Source of the DNA: an uncultured Flavobacteriaceae bacterium
GTDB taxonomy: Bacteria > Bacteroidota > Bacteroidia > Flavobacteriales > Flavobacteriaceae
Assembly: GCA_913065125.1 (NCBI GenBank)
Contig: CAJYAG010000003.1
Span: 361,282-425,281, forward strand
Length of the DNA stretch: 64,000 nucleotides
Direction: 5' to 3'
Position 1 is the stretch's first letter, and every line of letters begins with the position of its first letter. Below, in pieces: positions 26,668-35,957 of this stretch. The notes beneath the pieces are model-generated. The model ran no database searches, was not told where the DNA came from, and saw only the letters and a program-made list of their open reading frames with translations. A program made the translations under genes and the position numbers.

Positions 26668-26709
26668 AATAATCCAACAATCCAATAGTATAACAATCTA
26701 ACAATCTAA
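26668..26709. repeat. Octamer word repeat before the AIM24-family gene
   Basis: CAATCCAA-type octamers followed by CAATCTAA octamers, ending three bases before the ATG at 26713. Similar in style to the arrays before hemH, hemL, hemE and ridA. Confidence 0.7.
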
Positions 26710-26712
26710 AAT

Positions 26713-27513
26713 ATGAACGCACACGAAATCGATTACAACATCTTTGGAGAAGAGATGCAATATGTAGAAATAGAATTAGATCCACAAGAAAGCGTGGTGG
26801 CAGAATCTGGCAGTTTTATGATGATGAATGATGGAGTTACCATGAATACTATTTTTGGTGATGGAACCAATCAAGATAAAGGGATTTTAGGAAAATTATT
26901 TTCAGCAGGAAAAAGGTTACTTACTGGCGAGAGCTTATTTATGACTGTTTTTACAAATGCTGGTTTTGGTAAAAAGCATGTTTCTTTTGCGTCTCCGTAT
27001 CCTGGAAAAATTATTCCGATTGATTTAACGGAGTTTAATGGAAAATTTATTTGTCAGAAAGATGCATTTTTATGTGCAGCACAAGGTGTTGCTATCGGGA
27101 TTGAATTTTCTAAAAAATTAGGAAGAGGTTTGTTTGGTGGAGAAGGTTTTATCATGCAAAAATTAGAAGGAGATGGAATGGCTTTTGTTCATGCTGGTGG
27201 AACCATGTCTAAAAAAGTATTGCAACCTGGAGAAATTTTAAGAGTTGATACAGGTTGTATAGTTGGTTTTACACAAACTGTAGATTATGATATTGAATTT
27301 GTAGGCGGAATTAAAAACTCCATTTTTGGTGGAGAAGGTTTGTTCTTTGCAAAATTACAAGGTCCTGGAACTGTATATATTCAGTCTTTACCATTTAGTA
27401 GATTGGCTGGTAGAGTTCTAGCGATGGCACCACAAACCGGAAAAGGAGATAGAGGAGAAGGAAGTATTTTAGGCGGAATTGGAGATTTACTCGACGGAGA
27501 TAATCGATTTTAA
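26713..27513 (+). CDS. AIM24/TIGR00266-family protein
   Basis: 266 residues forming the double beta-sandwich expected of the family. Motifs: VEIELDPQESVVAESGSFMMMNDGV near the start, the Gly-rich FFAKLQGPGTVYIQSLPFSRLAGR near residue 218, and a Gly-rich tail. Bacterial members are cytosolic and of unknown biochemical role; yeast Aim24 is mitochondrial. The gene stands alone before a strong terminator. Confidence 0.88.
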   Translation: MNAHEIDYNIFGEEMQYVEIELDPQESVVAESGSFMMMNDGVTMNTIFGDGTNQDKGILGKLFSAGKRLLTGESLFMTVFTNAGFGKKHVSFASPYPGKIIPIDLTEFNGKFICQKDAFLCAAQGVAIGIEFSKKLGRGLFGGEGFIMQKLEGDGMAFVHAGGTMSKKVLQPGEILRVDTGCIVGFTQTVDYDIEFVGGIKNSIFGGEGLFFAKLQGPGTVYIQSLPFSRLAGRVLAMAPQTGKGDRGEGSILGGIGDLLDGDNRF

Positions 27514-27514
27514 T

Positions 27515-27549
27515 AAAAGAAGCGAAACAAATTTTGTTTCGCTTCTTTT
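27515..27549. terminator. Bidirectional terminator, 17-base stem
   Basis: AAAAGAAGCGAAACAAA and its exact complement separated by one base, between the convergent AIM24 and dipeptidase genes. Confidence 0.92.
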
Positions 27550-27568
27550 ATTTTTAAGTAATAATTTC

Positions 27569-28750
27569 TTATTCATTTGCTTTTAAAACTCGTAATAAAT
27601 TACCTCCAAGAATTTTAACAATATCTTCTTCGCTATATCCTTTTTTTACCAAGGCTTTTGTAATTACTGGATACGTTGTAACATCATCTAACTGCTTTGG
27701 AGTAAGATTGATTCCGTCAAAATCAGAACCAAGTCCAACATAATCAACTCCAACTAGAGCAACAATATAATCTATATGATATATCAACATCGATAAAGAT
27801 GGTCTCATCGCTTCCACCTCAGTATTGTATTTTTTATACAGAAAATCCATTGTGTACCAGTCATCTAGTCCACTTTTTTTGAGCGAATCAGCTTCAATAG
27901 CATGTTTTTTTAGAAAATCCATTTCTTTTTTATCAAAACTATCATCAATAAAACCTGGATGAAAATTGACCATGATAACTCCGACATTTTTAGCAATCGC
28001 TTTTATTTGTTCATCTTTTAAATTTCTGCGACTCGGAACAAGACTGTATACAGAACTGTGTGAAGCAATTATTGGTTTTGTAGTGATTTCTATAACATCC
28101 CAAAATGTTTGCTCTCCAACATGACTTACGTCTACCATCATACCTAATTCATTCATTTTTAAAACCACTTGTTTTCCAAAATCTGTCAATCCTTTTTGTG
28201 GTAGATCTGGGTTTGTTGTTTCGTCTGCGGCACTTGTTGCCCAAGACGGAGCGACATTATGTGTTAGTGTTAAATATCTTGCTCCACGATTGTAAAGCGC
28301 TTCTAATTTGGTCAAATCATCTTCAATCATATGTCCGCCTTCTACACCAAACAAAGCTGCAATTTTATGTTCATTTACAGCTTTTAAAATACCTGCATAA
28401 TTTGCTGCTTTGATAATTTTAGTCGGATTTCTTGCAACTACTGCATCTAAACTATCCATTTCTTGATTGGCAATTGCAAAAGCATTTTTTACGCCACCAT
28501 CGGTATAGACAGAAAATATTTGAACATCCAAACCTCCAATTTTCCAACGATCTAAATCACTATGCGTTTTTCCAGTTAAATCTTGATCAAAAACAACTCC
28601 GTTGTCAACAGCTTTCATTAAAATGTCATTATGAGTATCAACCACAATAGCATTAAAATGAATGTCTTTATAATTTTTTGATTCAGGTTTTTTATCGGTT
28701 GCTGTTTTGCAGGATGATAAAAGAACAAGTAATATTAGTAAATATCTCAT
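27569..28750 (-). CDS. Membrane dipeptidase lipoprotein (M19, renal-dipeptidase family)
   Basis: From the ATG at 28750 the protein begins MRYLLILLVLLSSCK, a lipoprotein signal. The binuclear zinc site is complete: VDTHNDIL (HxD), FGVEGGHM (bridging Glu), MVDVSHVGE and IIASHSSVYS (His ligands), and GLGSDFDGI (Asp). About 393 residues, normal for the family. Hydrolyses dipeptides, often with a D-residue at the C-terminal position, in the periplasm. An earlier in-frame start at 28777 would place charged residues ahead of the signal. Confidence 0.92.
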   Translation of the reverse strand: MRYLLILLVLLSSCKTATDKKPESKNYKDIHFNAIVVDTHNDILMKAVDNGVVFDQDLTGKTHSDLDRWKIGGLDVQIFSVYTDGGVKNAFAIANQEMDSLDAVVARNPTKIIKAANYAGILKAVNEHKIAALFGVEGGHMIEDDLTKLEALYNRGARYLTLTHNVAPSWATSAADETTNPDLPQKGLTDFGKQVVLKMNELGMMVDVSHVGEQTFWDVIEITTKPIIASHSSVYSLVPSRRNLKDEQIKAIAKNVGVIMVNFHPGFIDDSFDKKEMDFLKKHAIEADSLKKSGLDDWYTMDFLYKKYNTEVEAMRPSLSMLIYHIDYIVALVGVDYVGLGSDFDGINLTPKQLDDVTTYPVITKALVKKGYSEEDIVKILGGNLLRVLKANE

Positions 28751-28809
28751 AAGTTTTAATTCAGGATTATGTCCCAAGTTAGTAAAAAAAGAGCAGTCAA
28801 GTTTTGCTT

Positions 28810-29691
28810 TTATTCTTTAGACTCTAATTCTGGTCTTTTACTAAGTTGCCACATTAAAATTCCGCCTGTAATAAACATCCACATAGAATATGCTGCTGTA
28901 GGAATTGCCATTTCTATATTGTTTAAGATAGAGGTTGCAATAACAAATGCCAAGGTTCCGTTTTGAATACCACTTTCTACTGTAATTGAAATAGCATTTT
29001 TTAAATTTAGTTTAAACAATCTGGCTGTTAAATAACCCAATCCCATTGTTAAAATATTTAAGAGTAAGGTTACAATTCCGACTTCTCTCATTGCTTTTCC
29101 AATTAAGCTAAAGTTTGCGCTTAATACAGCAACAAACACTAAAATAAAAATAATGGTTGAAGCAATTCGCATTGGTTTTTCCATTCGTTTTGCAAAATTT
29201 GGTTTCAATTTCCGAATCAACATTCCAATAGAAATAGGAATTACTGTAATTACCATTATTTGTAAAATGGTATCTAAAATGGGTAATTTAATGGTCACAT
29301 CTGTGCTTGTACCAAAAAATGCTAAAGCATAGGATAAAATAAACGGAATTGTAAGAATGCTAATAATACTAGCAATTGCAGTCAATGTAACCGATAAAGC
29401 AATATTTCCTTTACAAATTTGTGTGATTAAATTACTGGTTGGTCCACCAGGACATGTTGCTAAAATCAGTAATCCGACAGCCATAATTGGACTTAAATTA
29501 AAAATGATGGCTAGCGAAAGACCAATGATTGGCAAAAAGAGAAGTTGATTGGTTAAGCCAATTAAAATTGCTTTGGGAAATTTTATAATTCTTGTAAAAT
29601 CGGCAAGAACTAATGTCATTCCCATACCAAGCATAATAATAGCAAGAGATAAAGGTAGAAACACTTTACTTAAAAGTTCGGTAACAGTCAT
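28810..29691 (-). CDS. Bile acid:sodium symporter (BASS) family transporter
   Basis: 293 residues with about nine or ten hydrophobic helices. The family motifs are LILATCPGGPTSNLITQICKGN (first discontinuous helix, about residues 75-96) and TVESGIQNGTLAFVIATSI (second, about 238-256). Cations and organic anions cross the inner membrane at these crossed helices. Bacterial members carry various organic acids; the substrate here is unknown. Confidence 0.9.
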   Translation of the reverse strand: MTVTELLSKVFLPLSLAIIMLGMGMTLVLADFTRIIKFPKAILIGLTNQLLFLPIIGLSLAIIFNLSPIMAVGLLILATCPGGPTSNLITQICKGNIALSVTLTAIASIISILTIPFILSYALAFFGTSTDVTIKLPILDTILQIMVITVIPISIGMLIRKLKPNFAKRMEKPMRIASTIIFILVFVAVLSANFSLIGKAMREVGIVTLLLNILTMGLGYLTARLFKLNLKNAISITVESGIQNGTLAFVIATSILNNIEMAIPTAAYSMWMFITGGILMWQLSKRPELESKE

Positions 29692-29715
29692 AAGTCAATT
29701 AATTTAGTACTAGTT

Positions 29716-31293
29716 TTATGTGTTTTTTTCTGGTGTAATTATTTGGTTATCAATTCTTTTTCCGTTTTTATCAAATGTATATAAATATATTTTTACTTTT
29801 TTATTGAATGGTAAATCATACTTTTTTCCGCTTTCTAAAACTGTTGTGAAATACGGAATCTTATTGATGTAATCGTATGTGTGTTGTATTTCATTTTCAT
29901 AAAATAAGGTTACTTGAACATCACTTTTATGTTGGTTTTTATAAGAAAATGTAAAAATATCATCAGTAGAATTGTCAATTTTATTATTTAAGATTAAATA
30001 ATCTACAGATTGTAATCTTTCATTTTCAAAGAGGTCGCTTTTTAGAATGTTATACCTAGCATTGCTTTGTTTTCTGTATGAATTTAAATGCGTCTGGCTT
30101 ATTGTAAGTGGATCAATAGCGTACTTATTTTTAAATATTGTAGCCATCCATTCTTTTCCTCTGCCTGTTGGTTTTTCAAGAATATGATCTATTCCAGCAA
30201 GCACTAAAACTTTACTTTCAGGATCTAGTTTAAAGGTTTTATTGTAGAGGTTTTCAGCTTGTCCGATTTCTCTATTTTTATTGTGATCTGAATTTTCGTA
30301 AGCAACAAATTTGTAATCTAACTCTTTTGCTTTTCTAATTAAATTGGCATAATTCTGTTCACTTGTGTAAAATCCAGTTTTAAGAGTAGGATAGGAGTTC
30401 TCTACATTAAGTAAGCTATCTTGTTTTACATCTAGTGCTTCTAAAGCTAAATAATTGTAGCCAATTTCTTTAAGTTTTACTAATACGTCTGTAACCAATA
30501 AACGATGATTTGGATAATAATGATTTTCATTAATCATTACTATTTTATGTTTTTTTGCTTCGCTTACAATTTTATCGATTGCTTTTGAATCTGTGATTGA
30601 ATTCTCTTGTATTTTTTTAGAAATAAGCTCGTTTGGTTTGAACCTAGATTCAAGTTTTTGTAAGTGATCTTTATAGAATTTATTATTACCTAAAAACGAA
30701 GAATACGTTAATTCCATTTGTGTTTTGCTCCATTCTTCTTGCCTATCATAAGTTGGAAACATGTTAATTTCATTGAATATAGCAAAGAACCTATTGGAGT
30801 TTTTATACTTCTGTACAATATCCATTACTGTACTAATTTCTTTTCTATACGTTGGCCCAATTTCTAAACTATTAAAAATATTTTTTAAATCTATTTCTAA
30901 GGTTTTTTTAGATTTTTGAATTAAAGCATTACCAATAAATTGGATGTTTTTATTGTTAATTAATGTATCAAAAACAATTAATTCTTTAGCATAAGTTCGA
31001 TTGTTTTTTTCTGATATAGTGACAAAATATTCATAAGGAGGATCGTCGGTTTTTCCATAAACAAGCACACTTTCTTTGATGTTGACTTTTCCTTTTCGAA
31101 TGATTTTTTTCAACTCTTTTTTATCAGTAATATGAGTTATATCTGCAGGTGTTTTAAAATACAACTGTAAAGAATCATTTACTAAATGAATATTTTGATT
31201 TCTGATGTATTTATTGTTGTCAAAGTGTTTGTTTATTGTTGGAGAACAAGCAAAGAGTAGTGCTAAGATGCTTAATGCGATGATTTTCTTCAT
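29716..31293 (-). CDS. Lipoprotein with ChaN/EreA-like (TIKI superfamily) domain
   Basis: Lipobox LALLFACSP. The first ~235 residues match nothing I recognise. From about 245 to 400 there is a ChaN/erythromycin-esterase-like fold: HKIVMINENHYYPNHRLLVTDVLV (conserved E-x-H), NYLALEALD, KFVAYENSD and SKVLVLAGIDHILEKPTGRG. A beta-rich C-terminal domain follows (about 430-525). ChaN binds haem and TIKI relatives are metal-dependent hydrolases, so either binding or hydrolysis is possible; I cannot choose. Confidence 0.6.
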   Translation of the reverse strand: MKKIIALSILALLFACSPTINKHFDNNKYIRNQNIHLVNDSLQLYFKTPADITHITDKKELKKIIRKGKVNIKESVLVYGKTDDPPYEYFVTISEKNNRTYAKELIVFDTLINNKNIQFIGNALIQKSKKTLEIDLKNIFNSLEIGPTYRKEISTVMDIVQKYKNSNRFFAIFNEINMFPTYDRQEEWSKTQMELTYSSFLGNNKFYKDHLQKLESRFKPNELISKKIQENSITDSKAIDKIVSEAKKHKIVMINENHYYPNHRLLVTDVLVKLKEIGYNYLALEALDVKQDSLLNVENSYPTLKTGFYTSEQNYANLIRKAKELDYKFVAYENSDHNKNREIGQAENLYNKTFKLDPESKVLVLAGIDHILEKPTGRGKEWMATIFKNKYAIDPLTISQTHLNSYRKQSNARYNILKSDLFENERLQSVDYLILNNKIDNSTDDIFTFSYKNQHKSDVQVTLFYENEIQHTYDYINKIPYFTTVLESGKKYDLPFNKKVKIYLYTFDKNGKRIDNQIITPEKNT

Positions 31294-31431
31294 TCTTTTA
31301 TTCGCTAACTTTATTTTAGTTTATTAAAGCAACTAATTTAGGAAATAAAAATGAACTTGATTATTAGAACGTTATGTGTAAAGTTTTTGCAAGTGAATTA
31401 GAACTAGCAACCTGTGTTGTGCAGTTTCTTT

Positions 31432-32013
31432 TTATGATTTACCTAAATACGCTTTCGTTTTTTCTGGTAGTTTGGTGGAGTTGTAATCAAAATCAGCAAT
31501 CCAATTCAGTTCACAAACCGCAAATCCATCGAAACATTCTGTCGGAATGATGTCAAAAGCTTTTAGCGTAATTAAAAAACGTTCGATGCCGCCAAAAGGG
31601 TAATTTCCTGTAGAAAATTCAACAATGCCTGAATGTTCATCTAATTTTTTAAGTGCATTCATATCTACTTCAAATCCAAATTCTAAATAATTAAAAATAG
31701 AAAGTACATTATGAATTCCAAGTGCTCCTAATTTTTCATTATCGTCTTGTAGATATTTCTCTAGCAATTCAGTTACATATTCAGGAAGTAGCTCTTTACA
31801 TCGATGAAACTCTGGTTCATGATCTAAATAATAACTAAGTTCTGCTACTGCGGCGTCAACTTCTTCTTGTGTTTTTTTTGTATCCCAATCAATTATTGGA
31901 CCTTCATCTGTAAATTGAAAACCAGGCTCTCTCACCAAAACCATGTGGTTGTATAGCGTTTTAAAATCTTCAAATTTTGAAGTATCCTGAATTTTAAATT
32001 TGATGTAAAGCAT
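31432..32013 (-). CDS. Hypothetical protein
   Basis: 193 residues, no signal peptide, acidic and soluble. It starts MLYIKFKIQDTSKFEDFK and contains HEPEFHRCKELLPEYVTELLEKYL and a late aromatic segment CELNWIADFDYNS. I do not recognise the family. It follows the PLP-enzyme gene by 16 bases on the same strand, so the two are probably co-transcribed and may act together. Leftwards, 138 A+T-rich bases separate it from the ChaN-like gene. Confidence 0.55.
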   Translation of the reverse strand: MLYIKFKIQDTSKFEDFKTLYNHMVLVREPGFQFTDEGPIIDWDTKKTQEEVDAAVAELSYYLDHEPEFHRCKELLPEYVTELLEKYLQDDNEKLGALGIHNVLSIFNYLEFGFEVDMNALKKLDEHSGIVEFSTGNYPFGGIERFLITLKAFDIIPTECFDGFAVCELNWIADFDYNSTKLPEKTKAYLGKS

Positions 32014-32029
32014 CTACAATTGTCCTTTT

Positions 32030-33874
32030 TTATATGGTTTTTACAAAATCTAAAAAGACTTTTTTATGCAATTCCAAATCCATCTTCGGAGAAAGTGCTG
32101 TACGGATGATATAATCTTTATCGCCTTCTTTTGTAGTTCCTTGTGTTGAGGTTGCAGGAATTGTCCAATAACATCCTTTTAACTGACCGTAACTCACACA
32201 ATACTTGCTTTCATTCGGAATTTTAGCAATCATTAAATTGATCAATTGAAGATTCAATTTTCTTTTATACGCTTCTTTTTCTTCGGCAGAATTCCCTTTT
32301 GTAGGAAGATCTAATGAAAACACAGAAGGCGTAAATCCTTGTGTTGCCAATTCTTCTGAAACAAAATTGATTTTCGCTTCTGGTAGCGTTTCGTGAATAA
32401 AGCTTACAAATTCTCGTGTGTTTTTATACGCATCGCTAATTCGTTGATTCATTGACGGCATTTGTGCTGCTAAAATTTCATATTGAAGATTGGTAGCTTC
32501 ATTATCACACAATGTTAAATGGATTTCGATTTTATCTAGCAACGCATTCGTTTTTGTATTTCCGATGACATAACCAGCAGTACATTTTCCGCCACTCGGA
32601 AATTTAGATCCGCTTGCGTATGAAATCGTTCTCACGGTTGATAAGATTTCTCCTTCTCCTAAGAAATGTACATTCGGACAAAAGGTTTGGTCCAAAATAA
32701 AAACGGGATCAACAGCAATGTTACCATTTGGAGTTTTGCGTTCTTGACTTAAAACATTTTTTAATTGGATTAAATCTGGAACTTCAACTCTTGGATTTGT
32801 CGGAATTTCTGCAATGATAAAAGGAACAGCATCTTCACTAGCGATTTTAGTTAAAACTGCATCAATACTTTGTACCATGTCGTTATCGCCATCAACAGGT
32901 AAATCCACCACTGCTACATTTTCTAAACAAGCAGCAACGCGTCTTGCTTGATCATTTGTTCCTCCGTAACAATTTGGCGGAACAATAAATTTAATCGCTT
33001 TTCCTTTGTGATTTTCTAACGCATCATCAATTAATCCCATCATAATTGCATATTGAATAGACAATCCGCTTGAGCCAACCAATGCTTTTGTGTTAGAACC
33101 TGTGATGCTTTTTATTGCGTCTGTAACACGTTTTTTGTTCGTTGCTACATCGCTATTTTGAATGTTAATTGTAGTATTTTCTGTCAACGATTTTAATGCA
33201 ACCAAAGAATTTGCTGGCGTCATCGCAATGGTTTCTCTTCTTCTTACATGTTGAATTTCTGAAATATAATCCTTGTTTTCTTCGCCATTTACCAATAAAA
33301 TACTTCCTAATCCGTTGTATAAATTGATGTAAAAATCAACATTTTTAGAAGGCGTTATTGTAGAAATTTGATTTTGTTCAGAAATAAAAATAGTACTTCC
33401 GTCAAAGGCAGCAATGTCAGCTTCATTTTCAACCTTCTTCAATTCAAATTGATAACCGTACACACTTTTTATAATATCAGCATTAAAAGTTGCTGGTAAT
33501 TTGTCTGTATAAACAATCTGTGTTTTTTTATTTTCTAATAAATTCTTTCTTAAAATTGCTAAAACAGGAACCGTTTGCGAAGAAAAACTAATCACACTTT
33601 CAGAAGTTAATTGATGCAAATTAGCAATGGTCCATTCTAACACACAAGATAATGGATGTCCTAATCGAATATAATCGTAGGCAGTTGGTAATTTACGCAA
33701 TGCAGAAGACGTAGCATTATTGTTATTAAACAAAGTTTCAAACTGATCTAAAAACTGCGTTTTTGCCTGTTTTTCATCATAAATATCTAGTTGATGTGTT
33801 GTTAGGTTTAGCCAATCTGTTGGCATATTTTTTAAAACATCTTTTATATAATTGCTCCTTTTATAATCTTCCAT
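32030..33874 (-). CDS. Long PLP-dependent Cys/Met-metabolism-type enzyme
   Basis: The C-terminal ~370 residues follow the cystathionine gamma-synthase fold-type I pattern: VGSSGLSIQYAIMMGL, IAEIPTNPRVEVPD, the PLP-ring aspartate in FILDQTF, and the Schiff-base lysine K424 in SYASGSKFPSGGKCTAGYVIG. At 614 residues it has about 230 residues more than ordinary members at its N-terminus. That region includes a vestigial pattern (LRLGHPLSC-like and SQTVPVLAIL) I cannot assign. Likely an amino-acid gamma- or beta-lyase or synthase; the reaction is not determinable. Confidence 0.75.
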   Translation of the reverse strand: MEDYKRSNYIKDVLKNMPTDWLNLTTHQLDIYDEKQAKTQFLDQFETLFNNNNATSSALRKLPTAYDYIRLGHPLSCVLEWTIANLHQLTSESVISFSSQTVPVLAILRKNLLENKKTQIVYTDKLPATFNADIIKSVYGYQFELKKVENEADIAAFDGSTIFISEQNQISTITPSKNVDFYINLYNGLGSILLVNGEENKDYISEIQHVRRRETIAMTPANSLVALKSLTENTTINIQNSDVATNKKRVTDAIKSITGSNTKALVGSSGLSIQYAIMMGLIDDALENHKGKAIKFIVPPNCYGGTNDQARRVAACLENVAVVDLPVDGDNDMVQSIDAVLTKIASEDAVPFIIAEIPTNPRVEVPDLIQLKNVLSQERKTPNGNIAVDPVFILDQTFCPNVHFLGEGEILSTVRTISYASGSKFPSGGKCTAGYVIGNTKTNALLDKIEIHLTLCDNEATNLQYEILAAQMPSMNQRISDAYKNTREFVSFIHETLPEAKINFVSEELATQGFTPSVFSLDLPTKGNSAEEKEAYKRKLNLQLINLMIAKIPNESKYCVSYGQLKGCYWTIPATSTQGTTKEGDKDYIIRTALSPKMDLELHKKVFLDFVKTI

Positions 33875-33994
33875 AATGCTGTCTTAATTTCGGATGGCAA
33901 TTTACATTAAATCTGATTGCTTTAAAAGTGATGTAAGATGTTTTATGCGCGTAAAAAGGAATTTATTTGAGACCTTTGATGTTAGGCTTTATTT

Positions 33995-34069
33995 CTAAAC
34001 AGCTTCTCCAAAAGTCAACAGATTTTTATCTGGATCTAGCATCGAAAATTCTTTTTGTCCCCAAGGTTT
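33995..34069 (-). pseudogene. Duplicated 3-prime fragment of VOC gene, copy A
   Basis: On the minus strand the 24 codons from KPWGQKEFSMLDPDKN to FGEAV and a stop repeat the C-terminus of the VOC gene at 38085-38441 with one residue changed (Met for Ile). No start or upstream part is present. It lies just downstream of DUF6090 gene 4. Confidence 0.9.
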
Positions 34070-34096
34070 TTAGCTCAGTTCTTTGTTGTGCTTTCG

Positions 34097-34879
34097 TTAT
34101 TTTGTTTTTCTATAATCTTCTATTGCTTTTATGATTTCATCGCCTTTTTCAATTAGGTCATAGCGATACTTACTTGATGCTTGTGTTACTAACTCATATC
34201 GAAACAAAAGATATAAAAGCTCATCATTTTTCATAATTTTCAGAAAATCAAAATCTGAATTATTGTATTCAGTTGTAGTTTTGTATCTGTTTTTTCGAAA
34301 TGTTTTCCAAACTGTTCTAAAATACCCATTTCCAGCAGTTTTCATTTCCATGTTTTCTACAGCAGAGCCTTCTTTTATTTCGAATTTGTTTAGAATGCTA
34401 GAAAACTGTAAATACGATTTGATCAGATCTCTAATGGTTTCCATCTGCTCGATTTCAAATGCAGGAGATGATATAACCTTATCAATTCCGTTTCGGTTGA
34501 TTTCAAAATATCTTTCAGAAAGTACTGGGTAAAGTTTATCAACAAAGTCATTTTCATCGACCTGAATTTGATTTTCATAATTATCCATTAAAAGACTAGC
34601 TCCATTAGACACTTCGTTCCTTCTTTCAATCAGGTTTAATAGCTGAAGTTTATTACTTTTCAAATCTTCAATTAAGTTTTGAAAATTATTTACCATCTTA
34701 TTTTCAGCTTGATGCTTCTCATTCCAATTATTAATGCTTAACGCAATCAAAATTCCAATAACAACAAGGATAATTTCACCAATTGCGTATTTTAAATACC
34801 TGCCTGCCGGCAAGGCAGGCTTACCAGTGTTATTTTTTTTCATAAGGTCTTTTCTAATATGTCTAAAAAACTTAATCAT
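34097..34879 (-). CDS. DUF6090-family membrane-anchored protein, paralogue 4
   Basis: From the ATG at 34879 (260 residues) it begins MIKFFRHIRKDLMKKNNTGK, then a single transmembrane helix in YAIGEIILVVIGILIALSIN, then a mostly helical, presumably periplasmic, domain. Compared with its neighbours it has seven extra residues (PALPAGR) before the helix, coded by a GC-rich palindrome at 34802-34820. An earlier in-frame start at 34954 would overlap the upstream gene and lacks the conserved MIKFFR start. Function unknown. Confidence 0.82.
   Translation of the reverse strand: MIKFFRHIRKDLMKKNNTGKPALPAGRYLKYAIGEIILVVIGILIALSINNWNEKHQAENKMVNNFQNLIEDLKSNKLQLLNLIERRNEVSNGASLLMDNYENQIQVDENDFVDKLYPVLSERYFEINRNGIDKVISSPAFEIEQMETIRDLIKSYLQFSSILNKFEIKEGSAVENMEMKTAGNGYFRTVWKTFRKNRYKTTTEYNNSDFDFLKIMKNDELLYLLFRYELVTQASSKYRYDLIEKGDEIIKAIEDYRKTK
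34802..34820. repeat. GC-rich palindrome inserted within a coding sequence
   Basis: GCCTGCC-N5-GGCAGGC, strikingly GC-rich in this A+T-rich context. It codes the PALPAGR insertion in DUF6090 paralogue 4 and is absent from paralogues 1-3 at the same alignment position. Confidence 0.85.
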
Positions 34880-34886
34880 AATCCTT

Positions 34887-35918
34887 TTATTTAATTTTTT
34901 TGTATTCTCGAGCCACATTTGAACCATTTGATCTAATAAAACCAATAACTTCATTATTTACATCGTACATTAATTTTCCAAAATCACTATCAATAGTAAA
35001 ATATGTTTTTGAATAAGGGTGGAAACTTACCTCACCAAAATCCGTTGAATCAGTTTTATTTTTCCAAGTCCAGATGAATTGATTATCTCTCTTAATTATT
35101 TGATTTATAAACTTGGATTGTTCTGATTTATACATTCCAATATAATGCTTATAATCATTTACATTTTTTACAATAGAAGTATCCTTTGCAATATTTAAAT
35201 AGTTGCTTAGTATATTATAACTGTTAATTGCTTCATTACGAAACTCTAAATTATCGGAAAGATGTTGCCCTAAAAAAGCTGTTTTATAATAAGTAACTTC
35301 ATTTAAATAAGCTGGGTCTACTAAAAAATAGTCAAGCATTTTGTCAGAAATTGTTCGAAAATTGAAGTATTCGTAATACCAATCTTCTTCATTTTTATAC
35401 TTTTCAATAACTCCAAATATGTACTCTGGTAGTTTGTTGTCCATCACATCTATTTCTTCTTTATTAACGCCATAAAGCAATTTTATTTTTAAAATGATTG
35501 AATCTTGTTTTTGAGTAGTATTTCCTTTTGCATTAATTAAATTTTGAAACGCCTCGTCTGAAATATTTGTTACTTTTCCAAATGTTAACAAACCGAGATA
35601 TCTACCTGGTTGTAACCTGTATTCTTCTTTGGAGACTTTTTTATTAATTACTTTATACGCTAATGAATCTTTATCTCTATAAATATTGATGATATTATTT
35701 GCACTTTTAATATTATACTGCAATTCTTTGTGCACCTGTTTAAATAAGTGCATTGTGTTTTCTGCAGCTTTTCGTTCTTCATTTTTATTATTTATACTTA
35801 ACGCAATCAAAATCCCGAAAACAACAAGCACAATTTCGCCAATTGCATATTTTAAATACTTTCCAGTTTTACCTTCTGAAAGTAAACCTTGTCTTATTTT
35901 TCTAAAAAATTTAATCAT
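34887..35918 (-). CDS. DUF6090-family membrane-anchored protein, paralogue 3
   Basis: 343 residues beginning MIKFFRKIRQGLLSEGKTGK, then transmembrane YAIGEIVLVVFGILIALSIN. A helical domain (about 50-230) and a beta-rich C-terminal part (about 240-343, YIGMYKSEQSKF to EYKKIK) follow. The stop is seven bases from the start of paralogue 4. The N-terminal 45 residues are nearly identical in all four paralogues while the rest has diverged strongly. No enzymatic motif. Confidence 0.82.
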   Translation of the reverse strand: MIKFFRKIRQGLLSEGKTGKYLKYAIGEIVLVVFGILIALSINNKNEERKAAENTMHLFKQVHKELQYNIKSANNIINIYRDKDSLAYKVINKKVSKEEYRLQPGRYLGLLTFGKVTNISDEAFQNLINAKGNTTQKQDSIILKIKLLYGVNKEEIDVMDNKLPEYIFGVIEKYKNEEDWYYEYFNFRTISDKMLDYFLVDPAYLNEVTYYKTAFLGQHLSDNLEFRNEAINSYNILSNYLNIAKDTSIVKNVNDYKHYIGMYKSEQSKFINQIIKRDNQFIWTWKNKTDSTDFGEVSFHPYSKTYFTIDSDFGKLMYDVNNEVIGFIRSNGSNVAREYKKIK

Positions 35919-35957
35919 AGTTTTATTTTATCATTTAGTAGATTCTCATGCAACTAT

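Noticed and set aside
33988..34107. Repeats after DUF6090 genes as integron attC sites
   Set aside because: A GTTAGGC core-like word occurs at 33981, but no matching inverse core or paired inner boxes were found, no integrase is present, and the repeat is explained by VOC coding sequence.
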